Source: Candidatus Erginobacter occultus (lineage in GTDB: Bacteria > Auribacterota > Erginobacteria > Erginobacterales > Erginobacteraceae). From it: a stretch of DNA of 53,761 bases. Location: assembly GCA_030765265.1 (NCBI GenBank), contig JAVCCZ010000234.1, forward strand, positions 1 to 53,761, given 5' to 3'. A model generated the notes under the pieces. That model made no database searches, was not told where the DNA came from, and worked only from the letters and a program-made list of their open reading frames with translations. Below are positions 32,648 through 42,079 of this stretch, piece after piece. Both the position numbers and the translations under genes were made by a program. Position 1 is the stretch's first letter, and each line of letters starts with the position of its first letter.

Positions 32648-35600
32648 TGCCTTATACCGAAGACTCCCTCGTCCAGCGGACCACCGCGGATTATCTGGAA
32701 CGGCCGCTCGGCTGGGATTCGGTGTATGCCTACAATAACGAGGACTTCGGGCCGGAGAGTCTGCTCGGCCGGTCTTCGGACCGGGAGGTGGTGCTGACGC
32801 GGCCGTTGCGGTCGAAGCTGGTCGAGCTGAACCCGGGTTTGCCCGACGAGGCCTACGACGACGCCGTGCGGCAGATCGTGACGACTTCGGCGACGCAGTC
32901 GCTGTTGGCGACCAACCGGGAGAAGTATAACTTGCTCCGCGACGGCGTATCGGTCGCCTTCCGCGACGACCGGGGCGAACGCGTGCGGCAGCGTTTGGAG
33001 GTCTTCGACTTCAGCGATCCCTCGAACAACGACTTTCTCTGCGTGCGCGAGCTGTGGGTGCGGGGCGATCTCTACCGGCGCCGGGCGGATATCATCGGGT
33101 TCGTCAACGGCCTGCCGCTGCTCTTTATGGAGCTGAAGAATGTCAGCAAGGACATCCGCGCCGCTTACGAGCGGAACTTCAAGGACTACCAGGACACCGT
33201 CCCCCACCTCTTTCACCACAACGCGTTGGTCGTTCTGGCCAACGGGGTGGAGGCGAAGATCGGCTCGGTGTCCAGCCGGTTCGAGCATTTCCACGAGTGG
33301 AAGCGGTTGGCCGAGGATCAGCCGGGGGCGGTGGATATGGAGACGCTGCTCAAGGGGGTGTGCTCTAAGGCGAACTTTCTGGACCTGGTGGAGAACTTCA
33401 TCGTCTTTGACGACTCGGCCGGGGAGCCGAAGAAGATCCTGGCCCGCAACCACCAGTTTTTGGGGGTCAACCGGGCCATCGAAGCCGTGCGCGATCGGAA
33501 GATCCGGGACGGCAAGCTGGGCGTCTTCTGGCATACCCAGGGCGCGGGCAAGAGCTACTCGATGGTCTTCTTCACCCGGAAGGTCCACCGCCGGCTGGGG
33601 GGGAACTTCACCTTCCTGGTCTTGACCGACCGCGACGACCTGGACACCCAGATCTACAAGACCTTTGCCGGGTGCGGCGTGGTGGATAACGACCGCGACC
33701 CCTGCCGGGCCTCGAGCGGGGAACACCTGGCCCGGCTGCTGGCTCAGCACAAGTCGCACATCTTCTCCCTGATCCAGAAGTTCAACCAGGAGGTGGACCC
33801 GGACGAGGGCTATACCCGGCGCGACGACATCATCGTGATCACCGACGAGGCCCATCGGACCCAATACGGGACGCTGGCGTTGAATATGCGCAACGCCTTG
33901 CCCAACGCCGGCTATATCGGGTTTACCGGGACGCCGCTCTTCAAGGATGACGAGATCACGCGGCGGGTTTTCGGAGACTACGTCTCGACTTACGACTTCC
34001 AGCGGGCGGTGGAGGACAATGCCACGGTGCCGCTCTACTACGACGCCCGCGGCGACAAGCTCGGGGTGGCGATCGGCGACCTGAACGAGCGGATCGCCGA
34101 GAAGCTGGAGGAGCTGGAGACGGACGACATCGACGTGGAGGAGCGGTTGGAGCAGGAGTTGAAGCGCGACTACCACATCATCACCTCCGGCAAGCGGCTG
34201 GACCAGGTGGCCCGCGATTTTGTGGAGCACTACTCCACTGCGTGGGAGACCGGCAAGGCGATGGTGGTCTGCATCGACAAGATCACCTGCGTCCGGATGC
34301 ACAAGCTGATCGAGTTTTATTGGGAACAGAGGATTCGGGAACTGGAATCGAAACTGCCTTCGGCGGCCGACGAACAGGAAGAACAATACCTCCGGCGGCA
34401 GATCGAGTGGATGCGGCGGACGCGGGCGGCGGTGGTGATCAGCGAGGAGCAGGGCGAGATGGATAAGTTCCGCCAGTGGGACCTGGACATCACCCCGCAC
34501 CGCCGCCTGATCAAGGAAGGGATGGACCTTCCGGAGGATCTGCGGCGGCTGCCGCAGTTCCGGAACCTGCAGCGGCTGGACCTGGATGAAGCCTTCAAGG
34601 AAGAACGGCACCCGTTCCGCATCGCCATCGTCTGCGCGATGTGGCTGACCGGGTTCGACGTGCCCTGCCTCTCGACGCTCTACCTGGACAAGCCCCTGAA
34701 GGCCCACACCCTGATGCAGGCCGTCGCCCGGGCGAACCGCGTCAACGAGGGCAAGAACAACGGGATGATCGTGGACTACTGCGGCATCCTCAAGAACCTG
34801 CGCCAGGCCCTGGCGACGTTTGCCGGGACCGGCGACGCCAGCCGCGGCGGCGCGGGCGGCGAGACCGACCCAACTCGGCCCGACGCGGAACTGCTGGCCG
34901 ACCTGGCGGAGGCCATCGCCTTCGTTCGGGGCTTCCTCGACGAGCGGGGCGCTTCGCTGGACGAGATCATCTCCCAAACCGGCTTTGCCCGGAACGCGGC
35001 CATCATAGCCGCCAAGGAAGCCGCCAACGAGAATGACGAGACCCGGAAGCGATTCGAGGTGATGTGCCGGGCGGTCTTCAAGAAGTTCAAAGCCTGCCTT
35101 ACGGTCGCGGGCGTGAACGCCTACCGCGATGATTACGGCGCCATCAACGTGGTCTACAAGAGCCTGCGGCGGGATCGGGAGGCGGCGGATATTACCGCCA
35201 TCATCCGGCAGCTGCACCAGGTGGTTGACGAGGCGATCGAGACCCGTAGCTCAGGCCCCTCGGAGGACTATGGGCCTTACGACATCAGCCGGATCGACTT
35301 CGACCGGCTGCGGCAGGAGTTCGAACGGAGCCCGGCCAAGCGGACCAACGCACAGAATCTCAAGGCGGCCATCGAGCAGCGTCTCCAGCGGCTCCTGGAG
35401 CAAAATCCGCTGCGGACCGACTTTCAGAAGCACTACGAGGAGATTGTGGCCGGGTACAACCGGGAGAAGGATCGGGTGACCATCGAGAAGACCTTTGAGG
35501 AGCTGCTCCGGTTGATGGAGGAGATGGGCGAAGAGGAAAGCCGGGCGGTGCGGGAAGGTCTCGACGAGGAGTCGCTGGCCCTCTTCGACCTGCTGAGGAA

Positions 35601-35889
35601 GCCGGATCTGGCGCCCGCCGAGATCAAGCGGATCAAGGCCGTCGCGGTCAAGTTGCTGGAGACGCTCAAGGCCGAAAAGCTGCGGATCGACCACTGGACG
35701 GACAAGGAAGCCACCCGGGACGCGGTTCGCCTGGCGATTCGGGACTTCCTCTGGAGCGAATCGACCGGTCTGCCGGTGGACAGATACACCGAGGAGGACG
35801 TGCAGGCCCGAGCGGAAGAGGTCTACCGCCACGTGTACCGCGTCTATCCGACCCTGCCGTCGCCGTATTATGAGACGCCGGCGGCGTAA
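32647..35889 (+). CDS. hsdR: Type I restriction endonuclease subunit HsdR
   Basis: 1080 residues. ATG 32647 (GGGAG eight bases upstream) overlaps the preceding TGA by one base. The N-terminal PD-(D/E)xK nuclease has GDLYRRRADIIGFVNGLPL and FMELKN (catalytic Asp about 148, Glu-x-Lys about 163). The SF2 translocase has Walker A WHTQGAGKSYSM (about 295), VLTDRDDLDTQIYKTF, DEAH box ITDEAHRTQYG (Asp400), GFTGTPLF and MWLTGFDVPCLSTLYLDKPL with QAVARANR (motif VI). The helical C-terminus binds the methylase core. With HsdM2S it translocates DNA and cuts at a distance. Full length, with no lesion seen, so the RM system may be functional. Confidence 0.95.
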   Translation: MPYTEDSLVQRTTADYLERPLGWDSVYAYNNEDFGPESLLGRSSDREVVLTRPLRSKLVELNPGLPDEAYDDAVRQIVTTSATQSLLATNREKYNLLRDGVSVAFRDDRGERVRQRLEVFDFSDPSNNDFLCVRELWVRGDLYRRRADIIGFVNGLPLLFMELKNVSKDIRAAYERNFKDYQDTVPHLFHHNALVVLANGVEAKIGSVSSRFEHFHEWKRLAEDQPGAVDMETLLKGVCSKANFLDLVENFIVFDDSAGEPKKILARNHQFLGVNRAIEAVRDRKIRDGKLGVFWHTQGAGKSYSMVFFTRKVHRRLGGNFTFLVLTDRDDLDTQIYKTFAGCGVVDNDRDPCRASSGEHLARLLAQHKSHIFSLIQKFNQEVDPDEGYTRRDDIIVITDEAHRTQYGTLALNMRNALPNAGYIGFTGTPLFKDDEITRRVFGDYVSTYDFQRAVEDNATVPLYYDARGDKLGVAIGDLNERIAEKLEELETDDIDVEERLEQELKRDYHIITSGKRLDQVARDFVEHYSTAWETGKAMVVCIDKITCVRMHKLIEFYWEQRIRELESKLPSAADEQEEQYLRRQIEWMRRTRAAVVISEEQGEMDKFRQWDLDITPHRRLIKEGMDLPEDLRRLPQFRNLQRLDLDEAFKEERHPFRIAIVCAMWLTGFDVPCLSTLYLDKPLKAHTLMQAVARANRVNEGKNNGMIVDYCGILKNLRQALATFAGTGDASRGGAGGETDPTRPDAELLADLAEAIAFVRGFLDERGASLDEIISQTGFARNAAIIAAKEAANENDETRKRFEVMCRAVFKKFKACLTVAGVNAYRDDYGAINVVYKSLRRDREAADITAIIRQLHQVVDEAIETRSSGPSEDYGPYDISRIDFDRLRQEFERSPAKRTNAQNLKAAIEQRLQRLLEQNPLRTDFQKHYEEIVAGYNREKDRVTIEKTFEELLRLMEEMGEEESRAVREGLDEESLALFDLLRKPDLAPAEIKRIKAVAVKLLETLKAEKLRIDHWTDKEATRDAVRLAIRDFLWSESTGLPVDRYTEEDVQARAEEVYRHVYRVYPTLPSPYYETPAA

Positions 35890-35897
35890 AAAAGGAA

Positions 35898-36308
35898 ATG
35901 TCCGAACCTCAAAACATTGAGGACGTGATCGCGAAATACGGGGCGCAAAAGCTGACCGAGTTGATCCTGGAGACATTGGGACCGGAATTGACCGAGAAGT
36001 TCAACGCGGTCGGCCTGGACCCCGAGGGGATCATCCGGTATATGCCCCTGGGCCAGAAGATCAGCAAAACCCGGGAAAGAAAGCGGATGAGCGTTAAGGA
36101 AGCTTCCGCGGCCCTGAAGATCCCCCAATACAGGATTAAGGCGATTGAAGAAGGCAGCTTTTCACAGATCGATCCCGAATTCTTCCAGATTTACGCGCGT
36201 TTTTTGGAAATCGAGGATTACGTCGAGAGCTGGTTCGGCGTAAACGCCGAACTCGCGGAAAAGATGGGAATAAGCGACCGGGAAAAAATCCGCCCGAAGC
36301 TGAGATGA
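35898..36308 (+). CDS. Small XRE/RodZ-like helix-turn-helix protein
   Basis: 136 residues, starting 8 bp after the hsdR stop, so probably the last gene of the hsd transcript. The N-terminal 50 residues are helical (IEDVIAKYGAQKLTELILET). Residues about 56-105 form an HTH of the HTH_25/RodZ type: LGQKISKTRERKRMSVKEAS, KIPQYRIKAIEEGSFSQIDP, EFFQIYARFLEIE. It could regulate the RM genes as a controller protein or be an unrelated regulator. No membrane anchor, unlike RodZ itself. Confidence 0.65.
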   Translation: MSEPQNIEDVIAKYGAQKLTELILETLGPELTEKFNAVGLDPEGIIRYMPLGQKISKTRERKRMSVKEASAALKIPQYRIKAIEEGSFSQIDPEFFQIYARFLEIEDYVESWFGVNAELAEKMGISDREKIRPKLR

Positions 36309-36411
36309 GAGAAATGGCTGAGAAGATCAAAAGGAGCTAAATAACCGTCTGAAGCTCAATCTATTTGCAAGATATTCGTTTTATGGTATGGTTATACTAC
36401 CACTTCGTGTA

Positions 36412-36423
36412 ACTTGCGCAAGT
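36412..36423. promoter_or_regulatory. Palindrome upstream of the abiE pair
   Basis: ACTTGCGCAAGT, a perfect 12-bp palindrome 123 bp before abiEi, shortly after a TATACT (36393-36398). AbiEi antitoxins repress their promoters by binding inverted repeats, so this is a candidate operator. Confidence 0.3.
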
Positions 36424-36509
36424 AATAAGGTTGCCGCTGGTTATTCATCTCTGAACAGGAGCTGCGAACCACTGGCACAGGATAAGCGTATTGGTAGGGA
36501 ATCAGTACC

Positions 36510-36522
36510 ACTTCTATGAAGT
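36510..36522. promoter_or_regulatory. Second palindrome upstream of abiEi
   Basis: ACTTC-TAT-GAAGT, 24 bp before the abiEi ATG. It shares the ACTT half with the palindrome at 36412. Candidate AbiEi operator. Confidence 0.3.
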
Positions 36523-36545
36523 ATTGCAAGTGATCGGTATAGGCA

Positions 36546-37328
36546 ATGAACGAACTGTATCTAAAATATGGGGACAAGGGAGTCTTTCGGAAGGATGAGG
36601 TGATTAAAGATTTTCCCCATCTTAAAGCTAATGCGATCAGCGAGAAGATTAAGCAGGCTAAAAAAAGCAAGCTGATAAAAGGGATCCAGGGGAGACGTTC
36701 GATATATTTTATAGTTTTACCCGGACAAGATTATGAAACCACACGGCCTGATAACTTTCAATTGGCCGCCAAAATTACCCCGGATGCCATTATCTGCTAT
36801 GCTAGCGCCTTAATGGCTTTGGGGAAATCACATACCCTTCTCAACACTATGTACATATCGTCTTCAACTCGATTCAAGGAGTTGAACTATATGGGGGTAA
36901 AATACAGATATGTTCCTTTGCCCAAGAAGAAGATTTCGATACAGGTGATCCCTTATAAGGGAGTTGCCGTACGCATAACTACTGTTGAACGAACCCTGAT
37001 AGATTGCCTAAGGTCCCCAAGATACAGTGGAGGGTTTGAGAATCTCTATAGATCTTATGAGAGTGTAGGATACATAAACTGGAAGAAGCTGGAAGATTGC
37101 CTCAAACACTTTAAATCCAAACTGCTGAAAGCTCGAGTTGGGTTCTTTATCGAATTGTTCAAGGATAGATGGGGGATTCCCCAAGAATTTTTTTCCCGCT
37201 TGGAAAAGCATATCCCTAAAAACCCTGACTATTTTTTAGGCCGCGAAGTCAAATCCGGGAAGTTGATAAAACGTTGGAATCTGATCGTTCCTGACCAGGT
37301 GTTGCTTATTGGAGGGTCGAATGATTGA
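36546..37328 (+). CDS. AbiEi-type antitoxin / transcriptional regulator
   Basis: 260 residues. N-terminal winged-helix (about 1-60: KGVFRKDEVIKDFPHLKANA, KKSKLIKGIQGRRSIYF), then the AbiEi core with ITPDAIICYASALMALG, TRFKELNYMGVKYRYVPLPK, ITTVERTLIDCLRSPRYSGG and the GYINWKKLEDCLKHF region. In AbiE the protein represses its own operon and counters the AbiEii toxin without binding it (type IV). Its end overlaps the abiEii start by 8 bases, with GGAGG inside, so the pair is coupled. AT-rich relative to hsd genes. Confidence 0.85.
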   Translation: MNELYLKYGDKGVFRKDEVIKDFPHLKANAISEKIKQAKKSKLIKGIQGRRSIYFIVLPGQDYETTRPDNFQLAAKITPDAIICYASALMALGKSHTLLNTMYISSSTRFKELNYMGVKYRYVPLPKKKISIQVIPYKGVAVRITTVERTLIDCLRSPRYSGGFENLYRSYESVGYINWKKLEDCLKHFKSKLLKARVGFFIELFKDRWGIPQEFFSRLEKHIPKNPDYFLGREVKSGKLIKRWNLIVPDQVLLIGGSND

Positions 37329-38346
37329 TCCGGGATTAGTGAGAGAAGTAAAAGAAAGCACCACCTTTGGGGATGAAATAGTTGAGCAAGTTCTTTCGAT
37401 GTTAATTGTTCTAAGGATGATCACTGAAGATCCTATTTTAAGGAGGAGCTTCGTCCTGATTGGCGGTACAGCCATCAACCTATTCGATCCGAAAATTCCT
37501 CGTCTGTCGGTTGACCTGGATTTGGATTATGTCCACAAAGGCAGATCAAGGTTCGATCAAGGTATCATTGAAAATCACTCCCGTATTTTAGAGAGGATAG
37601 CGATTCGTCTCGGAATGGTTTACCATCGAACCACCGAGCAATTCATTAATCGCTTGGGAGCGTCTCTCTATTATAAATCGAATTTCACTCCTCAGGGGGA
37701 AGGAGTCGTGAAATTAGATATCAGTTACTTAATGAAGACAACGGTTTTCCCGCCTCAGAGCAGAGCAGTTCGCCGGTTTCATCCACTTGATGGCCTGAAA
37801 AGCCTTCGTGTTCAGCTGGCTCATCCTTGCGAACTCTGGGCCGGCAAGGCTTTGGCTCTGGTGTACAGGAGCAATAAAGACCCGAAGCCCGAAGAGGTGG
37901 CGGATTTATATAGCCTGTTTATTGCCAGGCATCTCTTTGACGTTTCCCGTGAACAAGAAAAGCTTAGTCGCCGACAGGAGAGTCTTGACTTTCGAATGCT
38001 GAGGCTGGCCTTCATCCTCAAGGGAGTTGCCCGGATTAAGGAGTTGTATATGTTAAGAGCTGAAAACTTGAGGCGATGCACGAAGACCGAGGTAGAAAGA
38101 CAGCTCTATCCTTACTTAAGAGATGGCAATGAACCGCCCTTAAAGGAGATGAAAACACTTTCAAGAAAGTTCCTCGATCGGGTATGCGGCAACAGCTGGA
38201 ACAGTAATCAGGGGCGATTCGTGGAGGTGTTTCAAGAGAAAGGTGAATATCGTCCCGAGATACTTTTCGGAAAGGACAACAGCAGTTTCAGACATCTTTA
38301 CTACAACGAATATCTCGAAGAAGCAGCCCGGGGTATGGTGCAATAG
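37321..38346 (+). CDS. AbiEii-type nucleotidyltransferase toxin
   Basis: 341 residues from ATG 37321 (GGAGG five bases upstream). DNA-polymerase-beta-like nucleotidyltransferase: FVLIGGTAINLFDPKIPRLS with the GG-T/S motif near residue 48 and RLSVDLDLDYV (D-x-D metal ligands near 64), then KLDISYLM as the third acid. DUF1814/AbiEii family; related MenT toxins add nucleotides to tRNA 3' ends and stop translation. The C-terminal half is helical and carries LAHPCELWAGKALALVYRSN, typical of the family. Together with AbiEi it gives abortive phage resistance and plasmid-style maintenance. Intact. Confidence 0.88.
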   Translation: MIDPGLVREVKESTTFGDEIVEQVLSMLIVLRMITEDPILRRSFVLIGGTAINLFDPKIPRLSVDLDLDYVHKGRSRFDQGIIENHSRILERIAIRLGMVYHRTTEQFINRLGASLYYKSNFTPQGEGVVKLDISYLMKTTVFPPQSRAVRRFHPLDGLKSLRVQLAHPCELWAGKALALVYRSNKDPKPEEVADLYSLFIARHLFDVSREQEKLSRRQESLDFRMLRLAFILKGVARIKELYMLRAENLRRCTKTEVERQLYPYLRDGNEPPLKEMKTLSRKFLDRVCGNSWNSNQGRFVEVFQEKGEYRPEILFGKDNSSFRHLYYNEYLEEAARGMVQ

Positions 38347-38372
38347 CTTTTGCAGTTGAACAGTTATTCATT

Positions 38373-38399
38373 CCTCTGAGTTCTCTGTGGCTCTGGGGT
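38373..38399. repeat. CTCTGTGG-type dispersed repeat
   Basis: CCTCTGAGTTCTCTGTGGCT then CTGGGGT; it is the reverse complement of the ACAGAGG-type repeat that fuses to leuA at 15279. It lies at the right edge of the island, between abiEii and the convergent radical SAM gene. Confidence 0.5.
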
Positions 38400-38406
38400 A
38401 AAAAAT

Positions 38407-39159
38407 TCAGCGGGCTTTGGCCCCGAAGAGTTTTCGGAGGGTTTGGCGGGTTTGGCGGGCGTACTGGCAGGAGAGGGCGTAGCCCCAGCCCTGTTTTCGG
38501 AAGAACCCTTCCACCCGGGAGACGTAGTTGAGGGGGTCGATCATCACCTCCTCGACCACGGGGTCGAGGAGGCGGTAAAGCCGCTTCGGGTCCATCGGGA
38601 GCATCGGGGCGATGAAGGCCCAGGTCCGGATCCCTTCCTCCCGGAGTTGCTTCAAGGCCTCGATCCGGGCCGGGATCGGCGGGGCGGCCGGTTCCAGTAT
38701 TTTCCGGACCCGGTCGTCGTCGGTGGGGATGGAAAAGCCGACCCGGCAGTCGCGGGCGGTGCGGAGGATATCGGTGTCCCTCAGGACCAGGGGCGAGCGG
38801 GTGAGGATCGAGATCTCCCAGCCATAGTTGCGGAGCAGTTCCAGGCAGTCCCGGGTCAGCCGGTAGTCTTTCTCCGCCGGCTGGTAGGGGTCGCAGACGC
38901 TGGAGAGCAAGGCGCTTCCCCGCTTCCGCTTCCGGGCCAGTTCGGCGGCCAGGACGCCGACGATATTCTTCTTCACCTCGACGAACTCCCCCCAGCGGCT
39001 CTCTTGGTTGAAGCGGGAGTGGCGGCGCATAAATTCGGCGTAGCAGTAGCGGCAGCCGTGGCCGCAGCCGAGGTAGGGGTTGATCACGAACCCCACCCCG
39101 GGGATCCGCGAGCGGACCAGGGCGGAGGCGGTCTCGATCTCTGTGAGGGCGGCCGTCAT
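38407..39159 (-). CDS. Radical SAM protein of the spore-photoproduct-lyase-like family
   Basis: About 250 residues from ATG 39159; a TTG three codons earlier is possible. [20 protein letters not shown] carries the CxxxCxxC cluster motif for the SAM-bound 4Fe-4S centre, as in SPL/Rv2578c-type proteins. It is followed by [71 protein letters not shown] and a C-terminal [15 protein letters not shown]. The family is widespread; substrate unknown, and DNA photoproduct repair is not established for this subgroup. Single gene, divergent from hydB and outside the island. Confidence 0.85.
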   Translation of the reverse strand: MTAALTEIETASALVRSRIPGVGFVINPYLGCGHGCRYCYAEFMRRHSRFNQESRWGEFVEVKKNIVGVLAAELARKRKRGSALLSSVCDPYQPAEKDYRLTRDCLELLRNYGWEISILTRSPLVLRDTDILRTARDCRVGFSIPTDDDRVRKILEPAAPPIPARIEALKQLREEGIRTWAFIAPMLPMDPKRLYRLLDPVVEEVMIDPLNYVSRVEGFFRKQGWGYALSCQYARQTRQTLRKLFGAKAR

Positions 39160-39251
39160 CTCTTGCAACCAGTTTTTATTTGCCCTTTGGCCGACCCTGG
39201 GTTATATTTCTACCTTCGTCAATTCAAATCCCGCCCCGGCTGGAAAATACA

Positions 39252-40301
39252 ATGATCTACAAGGTCATCTCCAAAGACGAGTTTCGCAAGTTCATCGAGG
39301 GCCTGATCGAGGCCAACGAGACCTTCGGGCCTCGAAAGGTCGATACGGCCAAGGACGGCAATCCGATCTACCAGTTCCGGAAGGTGGACTCCTTCGACGA
39401 ACTGGAACTCGATTATACCGTCACCGCCTCTTCCCTGAAGAACTTTTTCCTCCCCTTCAAGGAAACCCTCTCCCGTTACTCCTTCACCGACGACGACTGG
39501 ACCCAGGGGATCGAGTACCGGGTCAACCCCCGGGTGATCGTCGGGGTCCGGGCCTGCGACATCAACGCCCTCTGCAAGCTCGACGATATCTTCATCCACG
39601 GGGCCTATCCTTCCCCCTACTACCTGGCCCGGCGGAACAACACCTTCCTGATCGGGATGGACCATATGCCGCTCGACGACTGCTTCTGCCAGTCGCTGGG
39701 CGAGCTGACCGTCCGCCAGGGATTCAACCTCTACTGCACCGACCTCGGCGACCGCTACTACCTCTCGATCAACTCCTCCAAGGCTTACAACTTCCTGAAG
39801 AAGGTCAAGACCACCAACCCGACCGCCGACGACGACCGGCAGTGGATCGAGCGCAAGCAGCTGATCAAGAAGAGCTTCAAGACCAAGGTCGAGACCGACG
39901 ACCTCCCCAACCTCCTCGACATCGAGTTCTCCTCCCCGATCTGGAAGAAGTGGGGGGACAAGTGCCTCAACTGCGGGACCTGCGCGATGGTCTGCCCGAC
40001 CTGCTATTGCTACGGGGTGGAAGAGACGATCGACGTCTCCCTGAAGAAGTCCCGCAAGGAGCGGCAGCAGTATTCCTGCACCGTGGTCGATTTCGCCGAG
40101 GTCGCCGGCGGGCACAACTTCCGGCCCCTCAAGGAGGACCGGCTCAAGTACCGGTTCTACCACCATTACCACGGATTCGCCGAGAACGCCGACAAGCAGA
40201 TCTGTGTCGGCTGCAACCGCTGCGGGCGGGCCTGCCTGCCCGGGATCAACCCCAAAGACGTGATCAACGACCTGATCCGGGAGAGTTCCGATGACGTTTA
40301 A
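39252..40301 (+). CDS. hydB: Sulfhydrogenase beta subunit (4Fe-4S protein)
   Basis: 349 residues from ATG 39252. Iron-sulfur electron-transfer subunit of group 3b [NiFe] hydrogenase, similar to Asr[21 protein letters not shown] and DDCFCQSL precede two ferredoxin-type clusters: [14 protein letters not shown] (from about 238) and [14 protein letters not shown] (from about 318). It passes electrons between the hydrogenase module and the flavin subunit HydG. First gene of hydB-hydG-hydD-hydA, the order known from Pyrococcus hydrogenase I; its end overlaps hydG by 11 bases. Cytoplasmic, no signal peptide. Confidence 0.92.
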   Translation: MIYKVISKDEFRKFIEGLIEANETFGPRKVDTAKDGNPIYQFRKVDSFDELELDYTVTASSLKNFFLPFKETLSRYSFTDDDWTQGIEYRVNPRVIVGVRACDINALCKLDDIFIHGAYPSPYYLARRNNTFLIGMDHMPLDDCFCQSLGELTVRQGFNLYCTDLGDRYYLSINSSKAYNFLKKVKTTNPTADDDRQWIERKQLIKKSFKTKVETDDLPNLLDIEFSSPIWKKWGDKCLNCGTCAMVCPTCYCYGVEETIDVSLKKSRKERQQYSCTVVDFAEVAGGHNFRPLKEDRLKYRFYHHYHGFAENADKQICVGCNRCGRACLPGINPKDVINDLIRESSDDV

Positions 40302-41199
40302 GCTCCCCAAGCAGGATATCAACCTCAAGCCGTTTATGACCCGGCCGCCGGACTTCAACCTCAAGCACGTGACGATGCGGACGGACCGGGCCTTCAAGAG
40401 CGAGATCATCAATATCATCGAGCTGACCGCCCAGGAGAAGCTCTTCCATATCAAGATCATCGATCCGCTCGAGCGGGCGATCTTCAGCTTCCGCCCCGGC
40501 CAGTTCATTATGCTCGAGATCCCGGGCTTCGGCGAGTTCCCGATCTCGATCTCCAGTTCCTCCAACAACAAGGAGTATATCGCCCTCTGCGTGAGAAAGG
40601 CCGGCCGGGGGACGGATATCCTCCACCGGGCCAAGTTGGGGGCGCGGGTGGGGATCCGGGGGCCGTTCGGGACTTCATTTCCGATGGAGGAGATGATCGG
40701 GCACAATATCCTCCTGATCGCCGGGGGGCTGGGTCTAGCCCCGCTGCGGGCCCCGATCTACTGGGTCAACGAGCATCGCGAACAGTACCGGGATGTCTCC
40801 ATTCTTTACGGGACCAAGGACCCCGCCTCGATGCTCTTTACCTATCAATACGACCAGTGGCAGAAGGTGAACCGGATCCGCCTGATGACCATCGTCGACC
40901 GGGGCGACGAGAACTGGACCGGACGGGTGGGGCTGATCACCGAGCTCTTCAAGGAGATCGAGATCGACCCCCTCAACACTTACGCCATCGTCTGCGGTCC
41001 CCCGATTATGTTCAAGATCGTCTGCAACCATCTCGACTCTTTGGGGATCCCGATGAACCGGATGTTCGTCTCCTTAGAGCGGCGGATGCACTGCGGGATG
41101 GGAAAATGCTGCCGCTGTATGGTCGGTTCGACGTTTACCTGTGTCGATGGGCCGGTTTTTGATTATTGGTCGGTGTTGAATTTGAAAGAAGCGATATAG
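40291..41199 (+). CDS. hydG: Sulfhydrogenase gamma subunit (FAD/NAD(P)-binding)
   Basis: 302 residues; GGGAGAG five bases before the ATG. Ferredoxin-NADP reductase-like: FAD domain with [20 protein letters not shown] and a GPFGTSFP loop, NAD(P) domain with [19 protein letters not shown] and [12 protein letters not shown], and a C-terminal 2Fe-2S motif [20 protein letters not shown]. It exchanges electrons with NAD(P)H. In the known enzymes the complex makes or uses H2 with NADP and can reduce polysulfide. Separated from hydD by 115 bp containing a dispersed repeat. Confidence 0.93.
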   Translation: MTFKLPKQDINLKPFMTRPPDFNLKHVTMRTDRAFKSEIINIIELTAQEKLFHIKIIDPLERAIFSFRPGQFIMLEIPGFGEFPISISSSSNNKEYIALCVRKAGRGTDILHRAKLGARVGIRGPFGTSFPMEEMIGHNILLIAGGLGLAPLRAPIYWVNEHREQYRDVSILYGTKDPASMLFTYQYDQWQKVNRIRLMTIVDRGDENWTGRVGLITELFKEIEIDPLNTYAIVCGPPIMFKIVCNHLDSLGIPMNRMFVSLERRMHCGMGKCCRCMVGSTFTCVDGPVFDYWSVLNLKEAI

Positions 41200-41200
41200 G

Positions 41201-41298
41201 GAATGGGGAATAGTCGCGAACCGCAAACTTTCGTGAAGATCCGTGCGGATTCGTGGTTTCAAAAAGGGGGCGAGGCGGGGGATAATTCAGGATAATTA
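41201..41298. repeat. Dispersed intergenic repeat, copy A (inside hyd operon)
   Basis: Reads GAATAGTCGCGAACCGCAAA-like sequence, then TTTCGTGAAGATCCGTGCGG, GGTTTCAAAAAGGGGGCGAG and GGGGGATAATTCAGGATAAT. It is the inverse of the copy at 47281-47366 and shares its right half with copies at 44334 and 47142. Non-coding. Confidence 0.75.
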
Positions 41299-41314
41299 GC
41301 GGAATTCGCAGATT

Positions 41315-42079
41315 ATGAAGTACCTGGGGATAGAGCCCGAAAAAATCAAGATCGGATCCTTCGACTTTACCTGCTGCGAGGGCTGTCAGCTCCAGCTGGC
41401 CAACAAGGAGGATACCCTGGTCGACTTCCTGGCCCTTCTGGACGTGGTCAACTTCCGGGAGATCTCCTCCCACCGGGGCGAGGACTACGATATCGCCCTG
41501 ATCGAAGGTTCGATCACCCGAGCCGACGAGGTCGAGCGGCTGAAGAAGATCCGCAAGCGGGCTAAAATCCTGGTCGCGGTCGGCTCCTGCGCCTGTTTCG
41601 GCGGGGTCAACCAGATCAAGAACAAGTTCCCGATCGAGGACGTGGTCCGGGAGGTTTACGGGGACGACCCGGTGGAGACCCTCCCGGTGAGGAAGGTCAG
41701 CGACATCGTCAAGGTCGATCTCGAGATCCCCGGCTGCCCGGTCTCCAAGGAAGAGGTGGAGAGGATCGTGGTCAACCTGGTCACCGGGGCCGAGATCAAG
41801 TTTCCCAAGTACCCGGTCTGCGTTGAGTGCCGCCGTAACCTCAACACCTGCGTTTTCGACCTCGGGCAGATCTGCCTGGGTCCGATCACCCGGGCCGGCT
41901 GCGGCGCGGTCTGCACCACCGGGAAGACCGGCTGCATCGGCTGCCGCGGGCCGGCCGAGGAAGCGAACTACGAAGAGTTCCGCCAGATCCTCAAAGACCA
42001 CGGATTCACCGTCCGCCAGGCCCTGGAGAGGATTAATTTTTACGGCGGGCTACCGGAGATGGTAATCGATGAAAGTTGA
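41315..42079 (+). CDS. hydD: Sulfhydrogenase delta subunit ([NiFe] small subunit)
   Basis: 254 residues. [20 protein letters not shown] carries the proximal-cluster CxxC of [NiFe] small subunits; [37 protein letters not shown] and [13 protein letters not shown] supply the other ligands. Further Cys in the C-terminal half ([29 protein letters not shown]) bind medial and distal clusters. No Tat signal, so the enzyme is cytoplasmic. Overlaps hydA by 11 bases. Confidence 0.93.
   Translation: MKYLGIEPEKIKIGSFDFTCCEGCQLQLANKEDTLVDFLALLDVVNFREISSHRGEDYDIALIEGSITRADEVERLKKIRKRAKILVAVGSCACFGGVNQIKNKFPIEDVVREVYGDDPVETLPVRKVSDIVKVDLEIPGCPVSKEEVERIVVNLVTGAEIKFPKYPVCVECRRNLNTCVFDLGQICLGPITRAGCGAVCTTGKTGCIGCRGPAEEANYEEFRQILKDHGFTVRQALERINFYGGLPEMVIDES

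Noticed and set aside
32641-35217. 858-codon open frame antisense to hsdR
   Set aside because: Mirror frame of a GC-rich gene; residues are Val/Leu/Gly/Asp/Arg-biased with no family motif, while the plus strand encodes all HsdR motifs. The same applies to the 689-codon frame antisense to hsdM (27918-29987).
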